The position numbers were made by a program, and so were the translations under genes. Source: an uncultured Salinimicrobium sp. (lineage in GTDB: Bacteria; Bacteroidota; Bacteroidia; Flavobacteriales; Flavobacteriaceae). From it: 5,040 bases of DNA. Shown piece after piece: positions 1 to 5,040 of this stretch. The notes under the pieces were generated by a model, which was not told the origin of the DNA, made no database searches, and worked only from the letters and a program-made list of their open reading frames with translations. Location of the stretch: the NCBI GenBank assembly GCA_946887025.1, contig CAMPJY010000169.1:1-5040 (forward strand), in the 5' to 3' direction. Every line of letters starts with the position of its first letter. Position 1 is the stretch's first letter.

Positions 1-17
1 CTGCCGTGAATGAGACA

Positions 18-66
18 GCAATCTGGTGATTGCCACCCGAAAGGCCGAAATCTGGAGATTTCGCCC
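18..66. repeat. Pair of adjacent palindromes with a shared core
   Basis: Two hairpin-forming inverted repeats sit 9 bases apart. The first, 18-33, has perfect 6-base arms GCAATC/GATTGC around the loop TGGT. The second, 43-66, has perfect 8-base arms CGAAATCT/AGATTTCG around GG; after one C/C mismatch, two more G-C pairs extend it. The two share a 12-base direct repeat, AATCTGGTGATT at 20-31 and AATCTGGAGATT at 49-60 (11 of 12 identical), so they look like two diverged copies of one unit. They lie 53 bases or more past the stop codon of the minus-strand gene. They could be a REP-like intergenic element, a processing or 3'-end-stabilising structure, or a weak terminator. No strong T-run follows on either strand, which argues against a classical intrinsic terminator. 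The symmetry is seen directly; the function is unknown. Confidence 0.55.
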
Positions 67-92
67 AGCAGAAATAGATTACGCTACCAGAA

Positions 93-127
93 GAAAATTA
101 TTAAAAGGAAAAATAGCTTTAAAAGCT
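93..127 (-). terminator. Weak terminator-like symmetry over the stop codon
   Basis: Read on the minus strand, AGCTTT and AAAGCT (127-122 and 120-115) form an inverted repeat around a single base, spanning the TAA stop of the large envelope gene. It is followed at once by ATTTTTCCTTTT and further T-rich sequence. The stem is short and AU-rich and its loop can only form by opening central pairs, so as a terminator it would be weak. The stronger palindromes at 18-66 lie just beyond and may be the real 3' boundary. Confidence 0.25.
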
Positions 128-3100
128 GAAACCAAATCCAAAGGAAAATCTCAACCCATCCTCCCCTTGGAAAAGGCTGAAGGTACCATTAATGGCTTCT
201 GCGCTGTTCACCCAGAATCCCCCTCCATAGTCATCATGCCAGACTTTACTCCTTCCATCTTCCACCCAGACTCTCCCAATATCGTATCCCGCAAAAACTC
301 CGATCTGGAAGGGCAGAAAATCGGTGTGAAACTGATCGAAACTGTATCTCAAATCTGTTCCTACAGCAAAAGATTTTTTCCCGGTAAACCGCTCCGTTCT
401 ATATCCACGAAGACCATTTTCACCTCCCAGGGTGGCTGCCTGATAAAACTCAAAGTCATTCCCCAAATTAATTTCCGCCTGGGCTCTGGTATGAAGCACC
501 AGTTTCCTGTTTCGGGTGACAGCATTATAAAACCCCCAATATGGATTTATATACCCATAAAACCGTTCTGTATCACCAGTATTGAGTTTACCTCCTACAA
601 CTAGTTCAAATTTCATCCCATTGGTAGGGTTAAGTACATAGTCGTAACTCTCATATCTGTAAATACCCTCTGCCCCAGCGAAATACTTTCTTTCAAAATT
701 CTCAGGATCCAGAGTAAACTCTTCTGCCAGGAACCGGTCGTCCGTAGATTCTACCTTTATTCCCTCAAAATTCAGCATGTACTTAAAGAAGGAACCAAAA
801 GGGCTCTTCCTGACAAACCCGATCTCGGCCCCCAGGCTGCTGATCTTTATCCTGTTGTAATCTTTCGTCAGCTCATCTTCTGGATTGGCAGTTTCATTTC
901 CAAAGCCGAAAAAGTTCTGGGTGTAGTTAGGACTCGTGAATTTCGCGCCTATTGCCAGATTAAAATTCTTCCAGACACTGGCAAATTCACCTTCGTAGGT
1001 AATATCAAATCCCTGGGTTGCAAAATAGTACCCGCCCATAAAGCGGTGTTGCGTGGTAAAAGGATTCCTGCGGAAACCGTTAACCGTATAAACATCCTTG
1101 ATGCCAATTCTGACCCCATCATCCGGATTATATCCAAATGCAGGAACAATGACGTTGGAAGTAAAAACCTTTTTATCCTTGTCAAAAACGTTAACCTCAT
1201 AATCATCCGTAAAATTTATTTCCGCCCCATTATTTCTCTCTATCGTATTCGGCATGGATTCGTAATCGAAAACTTTAATGTTATTTCCATTGTCTATTCT
1301 GAAAATGTCATGATCCTGACCCCCAATAACAAGTAATTTAATTTCTTTCTCACTGTCTCCATAGACTTCGAAAATATCCTCATCATCCAGTCCATATAGC
1401 CATATCTCCTTGGTATATTCCGGATCGTATACTCTGTTATTTACAACATCAGCTTTCTCTCCATCTTTTATTCTGTGAACGCTGATCCGGGTTTCCCCCC
1501 CAGGCAGGCGTTCCACCTCAATATAGTCATCCTTATCCGTTCCCGTTACGATAGCGGTCTTGGCCAGATACTCGTAATACCTCTTGGTGATATCGATTAA
1601 ATTATCCCTTCTTCCTTTCAGTGCGGCTTTGATCCTTTCAGTGGCTTCCCCCCTGGTTTCCGGAGGAAGAGCAGCGAACGCCTCCTCAATAACCTCATCG
1701 GTGATATGAGTCTGTATGTACTCTGCCTGTTCAAGCCATTCCTCCCGTCCCTCGTTTTGTATTAGTCCCCTGTCCAGCCCTACTGCAGCTTGGTTGAACC
1801 ATTTTACATCCTTCAGATCAGCCTCATATTGACTAAACTGGTTGGCAATTCCGGTTAAACCTCTCAGGGTAGACATAAAAGCGCCATCATAATTCGAGAA
1901 TACCTGATCCCTGTCACGGGGAATGGGTTTAAAAATATGTATCCCCTCTTCATTTTCAAACTCTGACCATCGCCACTGATCCTGGTGCCTATCCCAGTCC
2001 CCCACCAGCATATCAAAGATCCTGGCCCTTATATACAAGGATTCGTCCAGAATATATTTTTCATCCCGGCGAAGCCTTTCAAATACTCCTGCGGTACTTT
2101 CTATATCGTGATTGGGTTTTCCGAATGATTCGTAATCCATCCAATTCTCCTCCGGCCTCTCCACGATCATATAAAGCTCATCCCCATATTCCGTATTATA
2201 AGCCCCAAGGGCTTCCTGCTTTGGAACATAGTAAAGCTTCGGATTGGTATGAAAAAGATTCACTGCCTCTGACAATCGCGGGATAGCCATAAAACCATAC
2301 GGATGGGAGGAAGTATAAAAATCCCTGATGATTTCTTCAGCCACAGTATTTTCCAGGTCCGATTGTATTGGCGTATCCTGATAAGCCACCGTTTGCAGAA
2401 ATTGAACGGCACTTTTTTCCAGGGCCCTCATATTGTAATCCCTTCCCAAAGAATCTTTTAACCGCAGAGACCGCGTCTGATGCCCTCCCCCGGCCCTTAT
2501 TACTTCAAGGCCGCCGAAAAGTGTATCCAGTTCCACTACAGGCACTGTGATATTGGTACTATACAGATTCCGATATCTGTCCCCCCAAACACTTTCGTAC
2601 ACTGCTCCCTTTTCAGTTTCTTCAGGTTCATAAATTGAAGCAGTCATTAGTTGTGGGAATGATTCCGGAATTGTATCAGTATTGACAGGTTCAGGTTTCG
2701 GGAAAACTTCCTTTTGATACATTAACTTGGGTTTATTGTCCACACTGCCGTAAAAACTGACCCAGGACGAGCCATCCTCAAAAATATCAAGGGCGGCAAA
2801 ACCCTGATCGGAATAGGCAAACAGGCCCGTATTACTTAAACCTGCATAATTTGCTTTTGAACCGGAACCCGAAACGATCTGCTTAATGTGATCCTTTTCG
2901 ATATACTGAATGGAATGCTCATGCCCTGAAACAAAAATAACATTCCCCCAGCTCTTCGAAATAGTTTCCAGACGTCTTACCAGCGATTTATATCGCTCAT
3001 TCTGGGTGTCCTGGATGGAAATCCCTCCGGTCGTTCGTACCAGCATTACAAGAGACCCTAATAATGGCAATGGGATCTTTTTCTGAGAAGGATACACATG

Positions 3101-3832
3101 CTGGTCAAAATTGTATTGTCCCCCGTGAACTCCATTCGTATATAAGGGATGATGCAATGCAAATACTACGGTTTTATTCTGGTTCTTTTTCAGCTCACTA
3201 TCAATCTCCAGAAACATTGCTTCCCGGGTCTTTATTTCACAATCATCATTTACTGTCGGATGGTTGTCCCAATTGGTGAGGTACCATTGGGAATCAAGAA
3301 TTATCAGCTGAATATTTTCCGTGATCTCTATACTTTTCAAGGCACATCCTGCCTCGGGGTAATAAATATCATCCCGCTCCAGCTTTTCCTGAAGATAATC
3401 CTCTTCCCTCTTTAATCCCGCAATCCCTTCATTATACCAGTCATGATTCCCGGGAATGAAAATAACATTCCCATCATAATCTTCCATAACATCAATCTGG
3501 GAATCCAGCCTGTACTCAGCACTTTCCCTTCTGGGATGCCCCTCCGCTACCATCCCGTCAGGATAGATATTATCTCCAAGAAAAATGGTGTAATTACCGA
3601 TCTGTTTGACTGAATCGAGAAAAGTTTTAAATGCCAGCAGCCCTTCAGAAGTTCCCCCGGGCTGGGAATAACCTCCATCTCCCAGAAGGTAAAATGATTT
3701 TTCAACTTTTTTATGAGAGGGATAGCCGAAATTCTCTGTTGGCTCGCCTTCGGCATATTTAGGATGGGAAGTGGCACATCCGTAGATCAGTAACAAAACC
3801 AGCAATGTTAGAAATATGTTATTTTTTTCCAT
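119..3832 (-). CDS. Metallophosphoesterase with C-terminal Omp85-like barrel, predicted lipoprotein
   Basis: A 1237-residue envelope protein. The start is well fixed: an in-frame TAG lies nine bases upstream of the ATG and no other start codon lies between. Residues 1-19 are a lipoprotein-type signal (hydrophobic run, then I-Y-G-C with Cys19). Residues about 45-375 are a calcineurin-like phosphoesterase domain with all five metal-site blocks: GDGG (51-54), GDNIY (86-90), GNHD (128-131), HHP (227-229) and GHEH (303-306). The pattern matches purple acid phosphatases. Residues about 400-760 form a domain with GDWDRH (611-616) and PRDRD (638-642), reminiscent of CotH/FAM20-type kinase-like catalytic loops. 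Residues about 760-890 are acidic, with repeats such as GLDDEDIF and GGQDHDIF. Residues about 895-1237 look like a BamA/Omp85 surface-antigen barrel: alternating aromatic strands, GLRGY (1140-1144) matching the family's loop-6 RGF/RGY motif, and a terminal Phe after GFGFSF. It probably cleaves phosphoesters in the periplasm or at the cell surface. The substrate is unknown. The reading frame is intact throughout. Confidence 0.93.
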   Translation of the reverse strand: MEKNNIFLTLLVLLLIYGCATSHPKYAEGEPTENFGYPSHKKVEKSFYLLGDGGYSQPGGTSEGLLAFKTFLDSVKQIGNYTIFLGDNIYPDGMVAEGHPRRESAEYRLDSQIDVMEDYDGNVIFIPGNHDWYNEGIAGLKREEDYLQEKLERDDIYYPEAGCALKSIEITENIQLIILDSQWYLTNWDNHPTVNDDCEIKTREAMFLEIDSELKKNQNKTVVFALHHPLYTNGVHGGQYNFDQHVYPSQKKIPLPLLGSLVMLVRTTGGISIQDTQNERYKSLVRRLETISKSWGNVIFVSGHEHSIQYIEKDHIKQIVSGSGSKANYAGLSNTGLFAYSDQGFAALDIFEDGSSWVSFYGSVDNKPKLMYQKEVFPKPEPVNTDTIPESFPQLMTASIYEPEETEKGAVYESVWGDRYRNLYSTNITVPVVELDTLFGGLEVIRAGGGHQTRSLRLKDSLGRDYNMRALEKSAVQFLQTVAYQDTPIQSDLENTVAEEIIRDFYTSSHPYGFMAIPRLSEAVNLFHTNPKLYYVPKQEALGAYNTEYGDELYMIVERPEENWMDYESFGKPNHDIESTAGVFERLRRDEKYILDESLYIRARIFDMLVGDWDRHQDQWRWSEFENEEGIHIFKPIPRDRDQVFSNYDGAFMSTLRGLTGIANQFSQYEADLKDVKWFNQAAVGLDRGLIQNEGREEWLEQAEYIQTHITDEVIEEAFAALPPETRGEATERIKAALKGRRDNLIDITKRYYEYLAKTAIVTGTDKDDYIEVERLPGGETRISVHRIKDGEKADVVNNRVYDPEYTKEIWLYGLDDEDIFEVYGDSEKEIKLLVIGGQDHDIFRIDNGNNIKVFDYESMPNTIERNNGAEINFTDDYEVNVFDKDKKVFTSNVIVPAFGYNPDDGVRIGIKDVYTVNGFRRNPFTTQHRFMGGYYFATQGFDITYEGEFASVWKNFNLAIGAKFTSPNYTQNFFGFGNETANPEDELTKDYNRIKISSLGAEIGFVRKSPFGSFFKYMLNFEGIKVESTDDRFLAEEFTLDPENFERKYFAGAEGIYRYESYDYVLNPTNGMKFELVVGGKLNTGDTERFYGYINPYWGFYNAVTRNRKLVLHTRAQAEINLGNDFEFYQAATLGGENGLRGYRTERFTGKKSFAVGTDLRYSFDQFHTDFLPFQIGVFAGYDIGRVWVEDGRSKVWHDDYGGGFWVNSAEAINGTFSLFQGEDGLRFSFGFGFSF

Positions 3833-3842
3833 AGAATTCTAT
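3831..3842. repeat. Perfect 12-base palindrome at the minus-strand start codon
   Basis: ATAGAATTCTAT reads identically on both strands and overlaps the first two bases of the minus-strand gene's ATG. It might be an operator half or a small hairpin that limits ribosome access. A 12-base palindrome is expected about once by chance in a window of this size, so only its position is suggestive. Confidence 0.3.
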
Positions 3843-3889
3843 AGGACCTAATTTTTTGTAATTTGGTAGATGACCAACTCTGATTATAC
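3833..3889. promoter_or_regulatory. Divergent intergenic region, shared promoters likely
   Basis: These 57 AT-rich bases separate two genes reading away from each other, so both promoters must lie here or reach into the opposing coding sequences. On the plus strand, TAATTTGG (3859-3866) matches five of six fixed positions of the Bacteroidota -7 element TAnnTTTG, and a second near match, TAATTTTT, begins at 3849. No convincing -33 TTG box is found at the usual spacing for either. On the minus strand no good -7 match is seen. Neither gene has a Shine-Dalgarno sequence, as is normal in this phylum. That promoters exist here follows from the layout; their exact positions are not determined. Confidence 0.4.
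3863..3877. repeat. Inverted repeat TTGGT-N5-ACCAA in the divergent gap
   Basis: Perfect 5-base arms, TTGGT (3863-3867) and ACCAA (3873-3877), flank a 5-base spacer about 13 bases before the plus-strand start. It overlaps the best -7-like match, so it could be a binding site for a dimeric regulator that affects both genes. It is short enough to be chance. Confidence 0.25.
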
Positions 3890-5040
3890 ATGACAACCCT
3901 TGTTGAGAAAGCGGACCAATTTGTCCTTAATTTATTCGAGCAAAAACTTCCAAATACCTTTCTGTACCATAATTACCGGCACTCACAGAGGGTAGTTAAA
4001 AGTACAAAGGAATTAATTGAAAATTCTGAAATTGATGTTAAACAAGAGGAAGCACTCCTGCTGGCAGCCTGGTTTCACGACACCGGTTACACCGTAATTT
4101 TTAATGGTCATGAGGAAGAAAGTGAAAAAATAGCCCGGGAATTCCTTAAAAAAGAGAATGCGGATGAACAACTCATTAACGACGTCAGCCGCTGTATTCT
4201 GGCTACCAAATTTAATGCTGCGGAACCTGAAGATATTCTTGAGAAAATAATTAAAGACGCGGACACCTCACATCTGGCAAAAGGCTATTTTGATGAAACA
4301 AGCGAATTTCTCCGTCAGGAACTGAAGTTACTCAAGATCAGAAATTACTCTACCCAGGAATGGATCCAGGAGAATATTAAACTTTTTACCCAACTGCATC
4401 GCTTTTATACCCCCTACGCCATTAAAAACTGGCAAAAGAAGAAGGATGAAAACCTTTTGGAACTTCTTAAAAAGGATAAAAGCTATAAAACCAAGCTGAA
4501 AAAGGAAGAAGTAAAAGCTAAGGTCAAGGCCAAGTACAAAAATGACAGTCCTGAGCGGGGAATCCAGACCCTCTATCGGGTCACAATGAGAAATCATCTC
4601 AAATTGAGTGACATAGCTGATACCAAAGCCAATATCCTTCTTTCGGTGAATGCGATTATTATTTCCCTGGCAATAGCAAATCTTATCCCCGACCTTAATA
4701 CTCCCGGAAATAAGCAGATAATGATCCCTACCCTGATCCTGGTGTTGTTCAGCGTTGCATCCATTGTCGGATCGATCCTCTCCACCCGTCCCAATGTAAC
4801 CACCGGGGAATTTACAAGGGAACAGGTAAAGAATAAAGAGGTGAATGTGCTGTTTTTCGGGAATTTCCACCAAATGCCCTATGATCAGTTTGAATGGGCC
4901 ATGCAGGAGATTATCAAAGACCAGAGCTACGTCTATGACTCCCTTACCAAAGATCTTTACTATTTAGGAATCGTCCTCAATAAGAAATACAGGTTACTGA
5001 GGATTACCTACACCATATTTATGATAGGAATAATTTTATC
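3890..5040 (+). CDS. HD phosphohydrolase fused to Pycsar effector-like membrane domain (3' end beyond window)
   Basis: There are 383 complete codons and the frame is still open at the window edge. The start is well supported: an in-frame TGA lies at 3881-3883 and this is the first start codon after it. Residues about 10-140 are an HD domain, with metal-ligand candidates His31 (YRHS), His63-Asp64 (WFHDTG), His74 (GHEE) and Asp125 (DADTSH). This family hydrolyses phosphoesters, including cyclic and signalling nucleotides. Residues about 182-217 are a lysine- and glutamate-rich, probably helical linker. From about 225 on the protein resembles the PycTM domain (Pycsar effector, once DUF5706): LSDIADTKANILLSVNA (239-255) carries the family's conserved D-x-K-A block. 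Membrane segments follow at about 249-266 and 277-298, and a third starts near 372 and is cut off. The domain kills or arrests cells by membrane damage in known Pycsar systems. HD plus PycTM suggests nucleotide turnover linked to membrane signalling, but the ligand and role are inferred. Similar fusions run to roughly 400 residues, so little is probably missing. Confidence 0.88.
   Translation, partial: MTTLVEKADQFVLNLFEQKLPNTFLYHNYRHSQRVVKSTKELIENSEIDVKQEEALLLAAWFHDTGYTVIFNGHEEESEKIAREFLKKENADEQLINDVSRCILATKFNAAEPEDILEKIIKDADTSHLAKGYFDETSEFLRQELKLLKIRNYSTQEWIQENIKLFTQLHRFYTPYAIKNWQKKKDENLLELLKKDKSYKTKLKKEEVKAKVKAKYKNDSPERGIQTLYRVTMRNHLKLSDIADTKANILLSVNAIIISLAIANLIPDLNTPGNKQIMIPTLILVLFSVASIVGSILSTRPNVTTGEFTREQVKNKEVNVLFFGNFHQMPYDQFEWAMQEIIKDQSYVYDSLTKDLYYLGIVLNKKYRLLRITYTIFMIGIIL

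Noticed and set aside
26..604. 192-codon open frame on the plus strand
   Set aside because: It lies almost wholly antisense to the barrel-coding end of the large minus-strand gene, whose translation shows clear family motifs. Its own translation has no recognisable domain.
949..1336. Overlapping short frames on both strands inside the linker and barrel region
   Set aside because: Both are out of frame with, or antisense to, the intact 1237-residue frame and show no domain features.
3064..3415. Short plus-strand frames opposite the phosphoesterase domain
   Set aside because: They are antisense to conserved metal-site motifs of the minus-strand gene and encode nothing recognisable.
3870..3893. 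Seven-codon frame (MTNSDYT) whose stop overlaps the HD-PycTM start as ATGA
   Set aside because: It looks like a translationally coupled leader, but it has no ribosome binding site, no attenuator structure and no repeated codons. One ATG at this spacing is likely by chance.
4328..4873. 181-codon open frame on the minus strand
   Set aside because: It is antisense to the HD-PycTM gene. Its hydrophobic stretches mirror the lysine-rich and membrane-coding parts of that gene.
1..5040. CRISPR array, tRNA, rRNA or insertion sequence
   Set aside because: There are no regularly spaced repeats, no cloverleaf or rRNA-like stretches and no transposase coding sequence. The only repeats are the short palindromes reported.

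Overview
The window reads as bacterial chromosome from a member of the Bacteroidota, most likely the class Flavobacteriia. The reasons are the protein families present (a metallophosphoesterase fused to an Omp85-type barrel, and an HD domain fused to a PycTM-type membrane domain), the absence of Shine-Dalgarno sequences before both start codons, and the moderate, AT-leaning base composition. The placement is an inference from gene content; no marker gene is present.

Layout. Positions 1-118 are non-coding and hold two adjacent hairpin-forming palindromes with a shared 12-base core (18-33 and 43-66). A weak terminator-like symmetry lies over the stop codon of the next gene. Positions 119-3832 (minus strand) encode one 1237-residue cell-envelope protein. 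It has a lipoprotein-type signal, a purple-acid-phosphatase-like metallophosphoesterase domain, a central domain with a catalytic-loop pattern like CotH/FAM20-type atypical kinases, a short acidic beta-rich linker and a C-terminal BamA/Omp85-like barrel. Positions 3833-3889 are a 57-base gap between two divergent genes, with two small inverted repeats in or beside it. From 3890 to the window end (plus strand) runs a second gene, cut off by the edge after 383 codons. It encodes an N-terminal HD phosphohydrolase domain, a lysine-rich linker and a membrane domain resembling the Pycsar effector family (PycTM, formerly DUF5706).

How they may work together. The two genes are divergent and could share control through the 57-base gap, but their products act in different places: the first in the periplasm and outer membrane, the second in the cytoplasm and presumably the inner membrane. 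The most interesting candidate is the HD-PycTM protein. It places a likely phosphohydrolase in the same chain as a membrane domain known from cyclic-nucleotide (cCMP/cUMP) anti-phage defence. No pyrimidine cyclase gene is visible here, so a defence role is a hypothesis that depends on sequence beyond position 5040.
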